NCBI GenBank assembly: GCA_005879795.1 | Contig: VBKJ01000197.1 | Location: 1-35,839, forward strand | Reading direction: 5' to 3' | DNA length: 35,839 nucleotides | Source: Deltaproteobacteria bacterium | Lineage (GTDB): Bacteria > Desulfobacterota > Binatia > DP-6 | Shown: one piece after another, positions 1 to 11,122 of the stretch | How the letters are laid out: the number at the start of each line of letters is the position of its first letter | How positions within the stretch are numbered: position 1 is the stretch's first letter | Notes under the pieces: model-generated | Databases searched by the model: none | What the model was told of the DNA's origin: nothing | What the model saw: the letters and a program-made list of their open reading frames with translations, nothing else | Translations under genes and position numbers: made by a program

Positions 1-1385
<1,385 letters not shown>

Positions 1386-1386
<1 letters not shown>

Positions 1387-2219
1387 TGCGCGGTGTCCGC
1401 GTCGGGGCGGTCACCGTGGGCGGCGGCGCGCCGCTCGCGCTGATCGCCGGGCCCTGTGTCATCGAGTCGCGCGACGCGGCCCTCCGCCACGCCGAGCGCG
1501 TGCGCGACCTGGCCGCGCGCGCGGGCCTGCCGGTCGTCTACAAGTCGTCCTTCGACAAGGCGAACCGCACCTCGCTCGGGGGTTTCCGGGGCGTCGGCCT
1601 GGAGGAGGGGCTCCGCATCCTCGCCGAGGTGCGGCGCGAGACGGGGCTGCCGGTGCTGACCGACGTGCACGAGAAGGAGCAGGTCGCCGCGGTCGCGGCC
1701 GTCGTCGACGTGCTCCAGACGCCGGCCTTCCTCTGCCGGCAGACCGACTTCATCGTCGCGGTCGCCGCCGCGGGGAAGCCGGTGAATCTGAAGAAGGGAC
1801 AGTTCCTCTCGCCCGGCGAGATGGAGCGGGTGGTGGAGAAGGCGCGCTCGACGGGCAACCAGGACCTGCTCGTGACCGAGAGGGGCTTCGCGTTCGGGTA
1901 CAACAACCTGGTCGCCGACCTGCGCTCGCTCCCGATCCTGGCCGCGACCGGCTGCCCGGTCGTGTTCGACGCGACGCACAGCGTGCAGCAGCCGGGCGGG
2001 CTCGGCACGGCATCGGGCGGGGAGCGCAGGTTCGTCGCGCCGCTCGCGCGCGCCGCGGTCGCGGCCGGCGCCGACGCGATCTTCATGGAGGTGCACGAGG
2101 ATCCGAGCCGCGCGCTCTCCGACGGGGCGACCAGCGTCCCCCTCGCCGACCTCCCCGCGCTGCTGCGCGACCTGGTCGCGATCGACCGTGCGCTCGGGGA
2201 GGGCGCGCGCCTCCGATGA
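1386..2219 (+). CDS. kdsA: 3-deoxy-8-phosphooctulonate (KDO-8-P) synthase
   Basis: KdsA condenses arabinose 5-phosphate with phosphoenolpyruvate to KDO 8-phosphate, the precursor of the inner-core sugar of LPS. The 277-residue protein has the family motifs AGPCVIES (about 21-28), [36 protein letters not shown] and [12 protein letters not shown]. The Cys at about residue 24 in AGPC is the metal ligand of the metal-dependent KdsA class (Aquifex type); the metal-independent enterobacterial class has Asn there. This one is therefore predicted to be metal-dependent. The GTG start at 1386 overlaps the pyrG stop by one base and no better start lies nearby. The stop overlaps the kdsD ATG as ATGA, which indicates one operon. 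Confidence 0.96.
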
Positions 2220-3187
2220 CGACCGAGGCGCGGCTCGCGCGCGCGCGGCGCGTGCTCGACGTCGAGCGGCGGGCGCTGGCCGCGCTCGGCGAGCGCCTCG
2301 ACTGGCGCCTCGCGCGCGCCATCGACCTCCTGCTCGCCTGCCGCGGGCGGGTGATCGTCACCGGCGTCGGCAAGTCCGGCATCGTGTGCCGGAAGATCGC
2401 GGCCACGCTCACCTCGACCGGCACGCCCGCCTTCTTCCTGCACGCCGGCGAGGGCAGCCACGGCGACCTCGGCACGCTCGTACGCGGCGACGTGCTGCTC
2501 GCGGTCTCGAACAGCGGCGAGAGCGCCGAGGTGCTGAGCCTCCTGCCGGTGGCGCGTCGCCTCGGCCTCCCGCTCGTCGCCATCTGCGGCCACCCCCACT
2601 CGACCCTGGCGCGCAGCGCGGACGTCGTCCTCGACGTGAGCGTGCCGGAGGAGGCCTGCCCGCTCGGCCTGGCGCCCACGGCGAGCACGACCGCGACCAT
2701 GGCACTCGGCGACGCGCTCGCCATCGCGCTCCTCGAGGAGCGCGGCTTCTCGGCCGAGGACTTCGCTCTCCTCCATCCCGGCGGTGCGCTCGGCCGCCGC
2801 CTGCTGCGCGTCGAGGAGATCATGCACCGCGGGGGCGAGGTGCCGCTCGTGCCCGAACGCGCGGCGCTCAAGGACACGCTGGTCGAGATCACCTCCAAAC
2901 GTCTCGGCGTGACGGGGGTGGTGAACGGCGTCGGCGAGCTGGTCGGGGTCATCACCGACGGCGACCTCCGGCGCGGGCTCGAGCGGGCCGTCGATCTGGG
3001 GCGGCTCACGGCGCGCGACCTGATGACGACCGCGCCCAAGACGATCGGCGGCGGCGCGCTGGCGGCCGAGGCCGTCGCGCTGATGGAGCGGCACGCGATC
3101 ACCTCCCTCTTCATCCTGGCCGAGGGCGGCCGCCGGCCGGCGGGGGTGATCCATCTCCACGACATGCTCCGCGCCGGCGTCGTCTGA
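2216..3187 (+). CDS. kdsD: arabinose-5-phosphate isomerase (KpsF/GutQ family)
   Basis: KdsD converts ribulose 5-phosphate to arabinose 5-phosphate, the substrate of KdsA encoded just upstream. The 323-residue protein has the usual architecture. An N-terminal SIS sugar-isomerase domain (about 1-200) carries [25 protein letters not shown] and [14 protein letters not shown]-terminal pair of CBS domains (about 205-323) follows, with [12 protein letters not shown] in the first. The ATG overlaps the kdsA stop by four bases. The KDO-8-phosphate phosphatase gene kdsC, which often follows kdsD in related clusters, is absent here; an acyltransferase gene takes that position. Confidence 0.96.
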   Translation: MTTEARLARARRVLDVERRALAALGERLDWRLARAIDLLLACRGRVIVTGVGKSGIVCRKIAATLTSTGTPAFFLHAGEGSHGDLGTLVRGDVLLAVSNSGESAEVLSLLPVARRLGLPLVAICGHPHSTLARSADVVLDVSVPEEACPLGLAPTASTTATMALGDALAIALLEERGFSAEDFALLHPGGALGRRLLRVEEIMHRGGEVPLVPERAALKDTLVEITSKRLGVTGVVNGVGELVGVITDGDLRRGLERAVDLGRLTARDLMTTAPKTIGGGALAAEAVALMERHAITSLFILAEGGRRPAGVIHLHDMLRAGVV

Positions 3188-3206
3188 TCCGCGTGCCCGG
3201 AGGCTG

Positions 3207-4172
3207 ATGGCCCGACGCTCGCTATGGCGCCGGCTGCGTCGCGCGACCCGCGGCCCGCGCAACGCGGCGCTCGCGCGCGCGATCGGCGGGTTCGGCCGCG
3301 CGCTGGGCGCGCTCCCCATGCCGGCCGCGCTCGCCGCCGGCCGCGGCCTCGGCATGGCGGCGCACGCGCTGCTCGCCACGCCGCGCCGGCTCGCCGTCGC
3401 CCACATGGGGCTGGCCTTCCCGGAGCTCCACCTCGCGACGCGCCGGCGCCTGGTGCGCGAGACCTTCCGCCACGCCGGGCAGGCGTTCGCCGAGCTGTCG
3501 CTGTTCGAGAAGGTCCTCCGCCGGCCCGACTACATCCGCCTCGAGGGTGTCGAGGCGCTCGACGCGGCGCTCGTCCGGGGGCGGGGCGCCATCGCGGTCA
3601 CGGGGCACGTCGGCAACTGGGAGCTCCTCGCGGCGTGGGCGGCGGCCATCGGCTACCCGATCACGGTGGTCGTGCGGCGCGTGAACGACCTCCGTTTCCA
3701 CTCGCTCATCATCCGCTTCCGGGCGGCGGCCGGGGTCGAGGTCCTGGTGCGAGACGATCCGCGCTTCGTCGCCGCGGTGGGCGAGGCGCTCCGTCGAAAC
3801 CGCGTCGTCGCCATGCTGATCGACCAGGACACGCGCGGCCCCGGGGTCTTCGTCCCCTTCTTCGGCCGCCCCGCGCACACGCCGCCCGGCGCGGCGCTCC
3901 TCGCGCTGCGCGCGCGCGTTCCCGTGGTGTCCGTCTTCATGGAGCGCCGCCCCGAGGGCGGGCATCTCGTGCGGGTGTCCCCCGTCCCGGCCGAGCTGCC
4001 GCGCGGGCGGGACGGCGTGCGCGAGCTCACCGCGCGCCTCACCGCGGCGATCGAGGCGCAGATCCGCCGCAGCCCCGCCGAGTGGGTGTGGTGGCACGAG
4101 CGCTGGCGCAAGCAGCCGTCCGCGTCGGCGACGCGACGTTCGGCCGCGACCGCCGCGCGAGCGCTCTCCTGA
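3207..4172 (+). CDS. LpxL/HtrB-family lipid A acyltransferase
   Basis: This 321-residue protein belongs to the bacterial lipid A biosynthesis acyltransferase family, whose members add secondary acyl chains to KDO-lipid A at the inner membrane. The catalytic HX4E motif is HVGNWE, with His at about 134 and Glu at about 139. Further family marks are the VVVRRVNDLRF segment, the MLIDQD block at about 209 and the terminal PAEWVWWHERWR block. The N-terminus is basic and amphipathic, without a clear long membrane helix. GGAGG at 3197-3201 precedes the ATG at good spacing. Its position between KDO and Lpt genes supports a role in LPS assembly. Which acyl position and chain it uses cannot be told from sequence. 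Confidence 0.88.
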   Translation: MARRSLWRRLRRATRGPRNAALARAIGGFGRALGALPMPAALAAGRGLGMAAHALLATPRRLAVAHMGLAFPELHLATRRRLVRETFRHAGQAFAELSLFEKVLRRPDYIRLEGVEALDAALVRGRGAIAVTGHVGNWELLAAWAAAIGYPITVVVRRVNDLRFHSLIIRFRAAAGVEVLVRDDPRFVAAVGEALRRNRVVAMLIDQDTRGPGVFVPFFGRPAHTPPGAALLALRARVPVVSVFMERRPEGGHLVRVSPVPAELPRGRDGVRELTARLTAAIEAQIRRSPAEWVWWHERWRKQPSASATRRSAATAARALS

Positions 4173-4184
4173 GCGGCGTTCGCC

Positions 4185-4213
4185 TTTACTCTTCCCGAGT
4201 CGCGTGCTAGCTC
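4185..4213 (+). promoter_or_regulatory. candidate sigma70 promoter for the lpt-rpoN operon
   Basis: TTTACT (4185-4190) and TAGCTC (4208-4213) are 17 bases apart, and TG-C precedes the second box as in an extended -10. It lies in the only sizeable gap between the acyltransferase gene and lptC. The -10 match is weak, so this is only a candidate. Confidence 0.3.
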
Positions 4214-4233
4214 TGCCCCGAGCTCGAACGGCC

Positions 4234-4821
4234 ATGAGAAGGAAAGGGGTGCGCGCCACGCTGCTCATCGTGGTGGGCGCCGCCCTCGGGGGCATCGGAT
4301 ACCTGGTCTCCCGCAACGTGGTCGCTCATCGGGCGAACCCGCTCGAGGAGCTCGGCCGCGACTTCCTGCCCCAGGTCGCGCAGCGCATCCAGAATTTTCG
4401 CCGGGTGAAGGTGGAGCACGGGCGGATGATGTGGGAGATCACGGCGCGGGACGCGCAGTTCTTCGAGCAGGAGGACCAGATCGTCGTCCTCGAGCCGCGG
4501 GTGACGTTCTTCATGAAGGAGGAGGGCCGCCAGGCGCATTTGAAGGGCAGCGAGGGCCGCATCACGCTCGAAGGCCACGAGATGCGCGCGGTCACGCTGC
4601 GCGGTCGCGTGGCTGTCCAGCTCGACGACATGGAGCTCGAGACCGAGGAGGCGACCTACGATCGGGCGCACGACCTGATCACGGCGCCGGGCGACGTGAC
4701 CATCCACGGGCGCACACTCGACGTGCGCGGGCACGGCATGGAGATCCAGGTGGGCCCGCAGCACGTGCGCCTGCTGGCGGACGTCCACACCAGGGTGCAT
4801 GGCAATGCGCGGCCGTCGTGA
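4234..4821 (+). CDS. lptC: LPS export protein LptC
   Basis: LptC is the single-pass inner-membrane component of the Lpt bridge; its periplasmic beta-jellyroll passes LPS from LptB2FG to LptA. From the ATG at 4234 the 195-residue protein begins with a short basic stretch and one hydrophobic helix (about residues 8-26). A periplasmic domain of alternating beta strands follows, with the family-like segments EITARDAQFFEQED, LKGSEGRITLEG and MELETEEATYDR. An in-frame GTG at 4204 would add ten residues. I chose the ATG because it puts the membrane helix right after a short basic N-terminus. The 3' end overlaps lptA by 23 bases. The family is divergent, so context (lptA and lptB next door) carries much of the call. 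Confidence 0.86.
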   Translation: MRRKGVRATLLIVVGAALGGIGYLVSRNVVAHRANPLEELGRDFLPQVAQRIQNFRRVKVEHGRMMWEITARDAQFFEQEDQIVVLEPRVTFFMKEEGRQAHLKGSEGRITLEGHEMRAVTLRGRVAVQLDDMELETEEATYDRAHDLITAPGDVTIHGRTLDVRGHGMEIQVGPQHVRLLADVHTRVHGNARPS

Positions 4822-5472
4822 GGGGTCGCGGCGGCGGGCGGGCGGGGGCGTGACCGCCGTCGTCTTGGCCGCGCTCGCGAGTGCAGCGGCGGCGGAGCCG
4901 GCGCGCGAGCCCGCCAAGGGGGGGGCGCTGTTCGACGCGGGGTCGCTCGGCAGCAAGAAGGAGCCCATCGTCATCACGGCCGACACGCTCGAGTACGACT
5001 ACAAGAGCAACGTCGTCGTCTATCGCGGCGACGTGGTCGCGGTGCAGGGTGACACCAAGGTGCGGAGCGACACGCTCACCGTCACCCTCGCGGCGCAGAA
5101 GAACGACGCGCCGGCCGACGCGACGGACAAGGGCCGCCAGCGCCTGCAGGAGGTCGTCGCGGCGGGCAACGTGCGCATCGACAACGCCACGCGCTGGGCG
5201 ACCGGCGGCCACGCGGTGTTCGAGCAGGGCACGCGCACGCTCGTGCTGACCGAGAACCCGGTCCTGCACGACGGCGCGAACGAGGTGTCGGGCGACCGGG
5301 TCACGGTGTACCTGGACGAGAACCGGAGCGTGGTCGAGAGCGGGCGGCGGCGGGTCAAGGCGACGGTGTTCCCGAACCAGGGCGGCGACCTCGCCGGCCC
5401 GAACGCCGCGCCCCCCAAGGACGACGCCTCGGCGCTCCAGGCCGTCGCCGGCGGCGACCGGGACGGGGCGCC

Positions 5473-5476
<4 letters not shown>
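4799..5476 (+). CDS. lptA: periplasmic LPS-binding protein LptA
   Basis: LptA forms the periplasmic bridge that carries LPS from LptC to LptD. The 225-residue protein starts with a signal peptide: basic N-terminus, hydrophobic stretch [12 protein letters not shown] and likely cleavage near AAA-EP. An OstA-like beta-jellyroll follows, with [29 protein letters not shown] and [16 protein letters not shown], typical LptA blocks. The last 40 or so residues are low-complexity and rich in Ala, Gly and Asp. It overlaps lptC upstream and shares a GTGA overlap with lptB downstream, so translation of the three genes is probably coupled. A second ATG at 4805 is an equally possible start. Confidence 0.92.
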
Positions 5477-6222
<746 letters not shown>

Positions 6223-6239
6223 CATTCGCGAAGCAGCCG

Positions 6240-7715
6240 ATGGCGCAAGACGCCCGCATCGTCCTCCAGCAGCGCCTCTCGCAGCAGCTGGTGATGACGC
6301 CGCAGCTCCGGCAGGCCATCAAGATCCTCCAGGTCTCCCGCGCCGAGCTGGAGACGCTGGTCGACCAGGAGCTGACCGAGAACCCCCTCCTCGAGGAGAA
6401 CCTCGACGAGAAGCTCGACGCGGCCTCCGAGGTGCCCACCGTCGACGGACAGAACGGCGCCGAGGAGTGGCAGGCCGACGCCGACAAGCCCGAGAGCGAG
6501 GCGGCCACCAGCGTGGGCGAGATCGACTGGAAGGAGTACGCCGAGAACTACAGCAACGACATCCACGGCTCGATCGGGCACAGCGGCGGTGCCGACGACG
6601 ACGATCGGCGCGCCGCGCTCGAGAACGTGTTGGTGAAGCGGACGCTCCTCCCCGACCATCTGATGTGGCAGCTGCGCCTATCCGACCTCTCCGACCGGGA
6701 GAAGGAGGTGGGCGCGCTCATCATCGGGAGTCTCGACAAGGACGGCTACCTGCCGCTCCAGCTCGAGGAGGTCGCCTTCCTGGCCGACACCTGGCCCGAC
6801 GTCGCGATCGTGGAGCGGGTGCTCGGCCGCATCCAGGAGTTCGACCCATCCGGCGTGGCCGCCCGCGGCCTGGCCGACTGCCTGCTCATCCAGCTCCGGC
6901 AGCTCGGCGTGGCCGATGACGCGCTCCCCGTGCGCATCGTGCGCGACTACCTGCCCATGCTCGAGAGCCGCCGCTTCGACCGGCTGGCGCGCGAGCTGGG
7001 CGCCACCATCGAGCAGATCGCCGAGGCGACCAAGGTGATCTCGGTGCTCGAGCCCAAGCCCGGGCGCGATTTCGGCGACTCCGACACGCGCTACGTCACG
7101 CCGGACGTCCACGTCCACAAGGTGGGCGACGAGTACGTGGTGACGTTGAACGAGGAGGGACTGCCGCGGCTGCGCGTCTCGCACTTCTACCGCCGCATGC
7201 TCGGGGAGAACGGCTCGCCCGAAGCGCGCGGCTACATCCAGGAGAAGATGCGGGCCGCCGCCTGGCTCATCAAGTCGATCCACCAGCGGCAGCGCACGCT
7301 CTACATGGTCACCTCGAGCATCGTGAAGTTCCAGCGCGACTTCCTCGAGGGCGGCGTCGCCTTCCTGCGCCCGCTCGTGCTGAAGGACGTCGCCAACGAC
7401 ATCGGCATGCACGAGTCGACCGTGAGCCGCGCCACCGCGGGCAAGTACGTGCACACGCCGCAGGGGACCTTCGAGCTCAAGTACTTCTTCACCTCGAGCC
7501 TGCGCGGGGGGCAGGGCTCCGAGGTGTCGGCGGAGAGCGTCAAGGAGAAGATCCGGATCATCATCGCCAAGGAGGACGCCCGCAAACCGCTCTCGGACCA
7601 GTACATCGCCGAGCTCCTCGGCAAGGAGGAGATCGACATCGCCCGCCGGACGGTTGCCAAGTACCGCGAGCTGATGGGCATCCTGCCCTCGTCGAAACGG
7701 AAGCAAGTTTACTGA
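6240..7715 (+). CDS. rpoN: RNA polymerase sigma-54 factor
   Basis: Sigma-54 directs RNA polymerase to -24/-12 promoters and needs AAA+ activators. The 491-residue protein has the full layout. Region I is Gln- and Leu-rich (QQRLSQQLVMTPQLRQAIKI, residues 10-29, then ENPLLEENL). An acidic region II (about 60-115) follows, then the core-binding domain, a helix-turn-helix around DIGMHESTVSRATAGKY, and the RpoN box ARRTVAKYRE at about 468-477 near the C-terminus. It starts 17 bases after lptB. The order lptB-rpoN-hpf-ptsN is widely conserved. No -24/-12 site was confidently recognised in the window. Confidence 0.98.
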   Translation: MAQDARIVLQQRLSQQLVMTPQLRQAIKILQVSRAELETLVDQELTENPLLEENLDEKLDAASEVPTVDGQNGAEEWQADADKPESEAATSVGEIDWKEYAENYSNDIHGSIGHSGGADDDDRRAALENVLVKRTLLPDHLMWQLRLSDLSDREKEVGALIIGSLDKDGYLPLQLEEVAFLADTWPDVAIVERVLGRIQEFDPSGVAARGLADCLLIQLRQLGVADDALPVRIVRDYLPMLESRRFDRLARELGATIEQIAEATKVISVLEPKPGRDFGDSDTRYVTPDVHVHKVGDEYVVTLNEEGLPRLRVSHFYRRMLGENGSPEARGYIQEKMRAAAWLIKSIHQRQRTLYMVTSSIVKFQRDFLEGGVAFLRPLVLKDVANDIGMHESTVSRATAGKYVHTPQGTFELKYFFTSSLRGGQGSEVSAESVKEKIRIIIAKEDARKPLSDQYIAELLGKEEIDIARRTVAKYRELMGILPSSKRKQVY

Positions 7716-7721
7716 TAGACT
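7692..7721 (+). promoter_or_regulatory. candidate promoter for hpf
   Basis: TCGAAA (7692-7697) and TAGACT (7716-7721) are separated by 18 bases and span the end of rpoN. The -10 box ends nine bases before an ATG at 7731, so a transcript could begin close to that codon or give a 60-base leader for the ATG at 7791. Confidence 0.4.
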
Positions 7722-7790
7722 CCGCCGGCGATGCCGCCCGCGCCTTCCCGGCCGAAGAGGAGCCGTTTCCGAGAGCGCCAGGACGGGGCC

Positions 7791-8339
7791 ATGCAGATCA
7801 CGGTCACCTTCCGGCACGTCGACCCGACCCCGCCCCTCAAGGCCTACGCCGAGGAGAAGCTCCAGCGGGTCCGGAAGTACCTCCACCGCCCGGTCGATGC
7901 GCACGTGATCCTCTCCGTGTCGAAGGAGCGGCACGTCGCGGAGATCACGCTCAAGGCCGACCACGTGACCATGTTCGCCGAGGAGGAGACCCACGACCTC
8001 TACGCGGCGATCGACCTCGCCATCGACAAGCTCGAGCACCAGGCGCAGAAGCTCCACGAGAAGCGCCGCCGCCACAAAGGCGCCGCGGCGGCGCGCGGCG
8101 TGTCGGAGGTGACGACCTCGGTGCTGGCCGCGGACCGGCGGCGGCCCGGCGGCGCGCCCGAGGTGATCCGTACCCAGCGCGTGCCGGCCAAGCCGCTCGC
8201 GATCGAGGAGGCCGTCGAGCAGCTCGCCGTGTCGGGCGACGAGTTCCTCGTCTTCACCAACGCGTCGAACCAGCGCCTCGCCGTCCTCTACCGCCGGCGG
8301 GACGGTAACTTCGGCCTGATCGAGCCGCAGGGGCGCTAG
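7791..8339 (+). CDS. hpf: ribosome hibernation promoting factor, long form
   Basis: HPF binds the decoding centre of the 30S subunit and inactivates ribosomes in stationary phase; long forms dimerise ribosomes directly. The N-terminal domain (about 1-100 of 182 residues) carries the HPF/RaiA fold with MQITVTFRHVDPTPPLKAYAEEKL and KADHVTMFAEEE. The C-terminal dimerisation domain (about 125-182) carries IRTQRVPAKPLAIEEAVEQL and FLVFTNASNQRLAVLYRRRDGNFGLIEP. The presence of both domains marks the long type. I chose the ATG at 7791 because family members begin with this MQI strand and AGGA lies seven bases upstream. An in-frame ATG at 7731 would add a basic 20-residue tail and would fit a leaderless transcript. 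Confidence 0.93.
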   Translation: MQITVTFRHVDPTPPLKAYAEEKLQRVRKYLHRPVDAHVILSVSKERHVAEITLKADHVTMFAEEETHDLYAAIDLAIDKLEHQAQKLHEKRRRHKGAAAARGVSEVTTSVLAADRRRPGGAPEVIRTQRVPAKPLAIEEAVEQLAVSGDEFLVFTNASNQRLAVLYRRRDGNFGLIEPQGR

Positions 8340-8361
8340 CTAGGGCGCGGAGCACGGACGC

Positions 8362-8826
8362 ATGAAGATCACCGACATCCTGAGCGAGGACCTGGTGCTC
8401 CCCGCTCTCGCCGGGCGCTCGAAGGACGACGTCATCGAGGAGCTGGCCCGGGCGGTGGCGGAGCGGCACCGGGACGAGGTCGACTTCGCCAAGCTCGTCC
8501 AGGCGCTCGAGGATCGCGAGAAGCTGAACAGCACGGCGCTGGGCGAGGGGGTCGCCATTCCGCACGGCAAGCTCCCGGGCCTGCGGCGCGTGATCGCCGC
8601 CTTCGGGCGCAGCCCGGGCGGCGTCGACTTCAGCTCGCTCGACGGCAAGCCGACGCATCTCTTCTTCCTGCTCGTGGCCCCGGAGGACTGCGCCGGCGCG
8701 CACCTGAAGGCCCTGGCGCGCATCTCGCGGCTCTTGAAGGACGAGTCGTTCCGCCAGCGGCTGATGCGCGCGACGACGGCCGCCGACCTCTACCGCACCA
8801 TCCGCGAGGAGGACGAGAAGTATTGA
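8362..8826 (+). CDS. ptsN: PTS IIA-like nitrogen-regulatory protein (EIIA-Ntr)
   Basis: EIIA-Ntr is the terminal phospho-acceptor of the regulatory PTS(Ntr) and controls targets by protein contact rather than by moving sugar. The 154 residues form a PTS EIIA type-2 domain. The phosphorylated His lies in AIPHGKLPGL (about residue 68), preceded by REKLNSTALGEGVAIPHGK, which is the family signature; the FFLLVAPEDCAGAHLKALARIS block follows. GGAG at 8350-8353 precedes the ATG. The TGA stop overlaps the TTG start proposed for hprK. The downstream genes hprK, rapZ, EIIA(Man) and HPr complete most of a regulatory PTS set. Confidence 0.95.
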   Translation: MKITDILSEDLVLPALAGRSKDDVIEELARAVAERHRDEVDFAKLVQALEDREKLNSTALGEGVAIPHGKLPGLRRVIAAFGRSPGGVDFSSLDGKPTHLFFLLVAPEDCAGAHLKALARISRLLKDESFRQRLMRATTAADLYRTIREEDEKY

Positions 8827-9773
8827 CGGTGCGGGTGCGTGAGCTGCTCGAGGAGGCAGGTGCGGCGCTCCGCCTGCGGCTCGTCTCCGGTGCTCGCGGC
8901 CTCGAGCGCGCGATCGCGCTGCCGCGCCTCCAGCAGCCCGGCCTGGCCCTCGCCGGCTATCTGCCCCAGCTCCATCCCGACCGCGTCCAGGTGCTCGGCA
9001 ACAGCGAGACCTCCTACCTGGCTACGCTCGAGCCCGCGCGGGCGCGCGCCGCGGTCGCCGCGGTGGCGACGGCGGGGGTGGCGTGCTTCGTAGTGACCAA
9101 CGACACCGCGCCGCCCGCGGTGTTGACCGAGCCGGCCGAGGCGGCGGGCGTGGCCGTGCTCGGCTCGGCGCTGCGCACCGCGGATTTCATCCGCAGCACG
9201 ACCGCCTGGCTCGAGGAGCGCATGGCGCCGGAGGTGAGTCTCCACGGCGACCTGGTCGAGATACACGGCCTCGGCGTCCTCATCCTCGGCAAGAGCGGGA
9301 TCGGGAAGAGCGAGGCGGCGCTCGATCTGGTCGTGCGCGGGCACCGCCTGGTCGCCGACGACGTGGTGCTGGCGCGCCGCATCTCGCCGACCGTCGTGCG
9401 CGGGCGTGCCGCGCGGCTCCTCGAGTACCACATGGAGATCCGCGGCCTCGGGGTGATCGACATCGCAGGGCTCTTCGGCACGCTCGCGACGCTGGAGGAG
9501 CGCCAGATCGACCTGGTGGTCGAGCTGGTCGAGTGGCCCGGCGGCGCCGACCGCCTCGCGCTGGTCGAGGGATGCTATCCGCTCCTCGAGATCGAGCTGC
9601 CGCTGGTGCGCGTTCCGGTGCGCCCGGGCCGCAGCATGGCGATGCTGATCGAGACCGCGGCGCGCAACCACCTCCTCCGCAGCCGCGGCCGGCACGGCGC
9701 GCTCGACTTCGCCGAACGCATCGACGAGGAGATCGCCAGCCGCCGCCGGCGCCGCGCCGGGGAACCGGAGTGA
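8823..9773 (+). CDS. hprK: HPr kinase/phosphorylase
   Basis: HprK phosphorylates and dephosphorylates HPr on a serine. In proteobacteria it usually tunes the regulatory PTS rather than carbon catabolite repression. The 316-residue protein has the N-terminal HprK domain (RPGLxLAGY-like QQPGLALAGYLPQ, about 37-49). The C-terminal kinase domain has P-loop LGKSGIGKSE (about 155-164) and the HprK signature YHMEIRGLGVIDI (about 202-214). The catalytic His is probably the one at 141 (SLHGDLVEI). The start is uncertain: TTG at 8823 overlaps the ptsN stop as TTGA, while GTG at 8829 would be two residues shorter. Its substrate HPr is encoded four genes downstream with an intact target serine. Confidence 0.94.
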   Translation: MTVRVRELLEEAGAALRLRLVSGARGLERAIALPRLQQPGLALAGYLPQLHPDRVQVLGNSETSYLATLEPARARAAVAAVATAGVACFVVTNDTAPPAVLTEPAEAAGVAVLGSALRTADFIRSTTAWLEERMAPEVSLHGDLVEIHGLGVLILGKSGIGKSEAALDLVVRGHRLVADDVVLARRISPTVVRGRAARLLEYHMEIRGLGVIDIAGLFGTLATLEERQIDLVVELVEWPGGADRLALVEGCYPLLEIELPLVRVPVRPGRSMAMLIETAARNHLLRSRGRHGALDFAERIDEEIASRRRRRAGEPE

Positions 9774-9777
9774 GCGT

Positions 9778-10641
9778 GTGACCGAGGGGCTGCGCCTGGC
9801 CGTGGTGACCGGCCTCTCCGGCTCGGGCAAGAGCAGCGCCATCAAGGTGCTCGAGGACCTGGGGTTCTACTGCATCGACAACCTGCCGGTGGCGCTCATC
9901 CCCCGCTTCGTCGAGCTGCGGCAGAGCTCGGGCGAGGAGGTGCGGCGCGTGGCGCTCGGCCTCGACGCGCGCGACCGGCACTTCCTCGACGAGTTCCCGC
10001 GCGTCTTCGAGGAGCTGCGTGGGCGCGGCGTCGCGCTCGAGGTGCTCTACCTCGATGCGAGCGACGATGTGCTGGTGCACCGCTTCAGCGAGACGCGCCG
10101 GCCGCATCCCGCCGCCGGGGGCGGCGGACTCGCCGACGCCATCCGGCGCGAGCGCGAGAAGCTGCGGCCGCTGCGCGAGGTCGCTGACCGCGTCCTCGAC
10201 ACCAGCGCGCTCACCGTGCACGAGCTGCGCAGCGCGCTGCGCGACCTCGTCGACCACCCCGAGGCGGGCACGATGACGATCGCGCTCGTGTCGTTCGGCT
10301 ACAAGTACGGCCTCCCGACCGACGCGGACCTGGCGCTCGACTGCCGCTTCCTCCCCAACCCCTTCTTCGTCGAGGAGCTGCGCACCAAGACGGGCGCCGA
10401 TCCGGCGGTCGCCGACTGGGTGCTGCGCCGCGAGGAGGCCGCGGAATTCCTCCGCCACGTCCTCGACCTCCTCGACTTCACCCTGCCGCGCTATCAGCGC
10501 GAGGGGAAGAGCTATCTCACCATCGCGCTCGGCTGCACGGGCGGCCGCCATCGCTCGATCGTGTTGGTCGATGAGCTGAGCCGCCGGCTCGCGGCGCGGG
10601 GCCACCGCGTGCTCGTCCGCCACCGGGACGCCGAGCGCTGA
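9778..10641 (+). CDS. rapZ: RNase adapter / nucleotide-binding protein RapZ
   Basis: RapZ (YvcJ family) is a P-loop protein; in enterobacteria it senses glucosamine 6-phosphate and guides RNase E to small RNAs. Its role in other lineages is less settled. The 287 residues carry Walker A GLSGSGKSS (12-20), the segment FYCIDNLPVALIP, a second nucleotide-binding region around DASDDVLVHRFSETRRPHP, and the strongly conserved C-terminal block TIALGCTGGRHRSIVLVDEL. The GTG start lies four bases after the hprK stop. ptsN-hprK-rapZ linkage is common in proteobacteria. The enterobacterial small-RNA function should not be assumed here. Confidence 0.95.
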   Translation: MTEGLRLAVVTGLSGSGKSSAIKVLEDLGFYCIDNLPVALIPRFVELRQSSGEEVRRVALGLDARDRHFLDEFPRVFEELRGRGVALEVLYLDASDDVLVHRFSETRRPHPAAGGGGLADAIRREREKLRPLREVADRVLDTSALTVHELRSALRDLVDHPEAGTMTIALVSFGYKYGLPTDADLALDCRFLPNPFFVEELRTKTGADPAVADWVLRREEAAEFLRHVLDLLDFTLPRYQREGKSYLTIALGCTGGRHRSIVLVDELSRRLAARGHRVLVRHRDAER

Positions 10642-10678
10642 TTGCTTGCCCGAGCCGGGCTGCCGGAGTAAGCATTGC

Positions 10679-11122
10679 ATGATGGTCGGAATCGTCGTGG
10701 TCGGGCATGGGCGGTTGGCGGAGGAGATGGTGCAGACGCTCGAGGGCGTGCTCGGCCCGCTCGAGGGCCTGGCGAGCGTGGCCGCCGCCTTCAGCGACCC
10801 GCCCGACGCGATCCGCGAGCGCATCGCGAGCGCGGTGCGCGGGGTCGATCGCGGGGACGGCGCGCTCATCGTCACCGACATGCTGGGCGACACGCCGACC
10901 AACCTGAGCCTCGCGGTCGCGCGCGAGACCGGCGCCGAGGTGGTGGCCGGGGTCAACATGCCGATCCTCGTCAAGCTCGCGACCGCGCGCGGCCAGATGG
11001 ACGCCCGCAGCCTGGCGTGCTTCATCCAGCGCTACGGGCAGGACCACATCTTCTGGGCGACCGCGCCGCGCGGCGACGCCCGCGCGCGCCACGCAGACGC
11101 CGATGGGCGCCGCGACCACTGA
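10679..11122 (+). CDS. PTS EIIA component, mannose/fructose family
   Basis: This 147-residue protein is a PTS EIIA of the Man family (fold with a histidine after the first strand). The motif GIVVVGHGRLAEEM places the phosphorylated His at about residue 10, and TDMLGDTPTNLSLAVA matches the second family block. No EIIB, EIIC or EIID gene is present, so a regulatory rather than transport role is likely, as reported for similar solitary proteins in deltaproteobacteria-like clusters. I chose ATG at 10679 because GGAG lies at 10664-10667; an in-frame TTG at 10646 would add an unlikely 11-residue extension, and ATG at 10682 is also possible. The 3' end overlaps the HPr gene by 20 bases. Confidence 0.88.
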   Translation: MMVGIVVVGHGRLAEEMVQTLEGVLGPLEGLASVAAAFSDPPDAIRERIASAVRGVDRGDGALIVTDMLGDTPTNLSLAVARETGAEVVAGVNMPILVKLATARGQMDARSLACFIQRYGQDHIFWATAPRGDARARHADADGRRDH

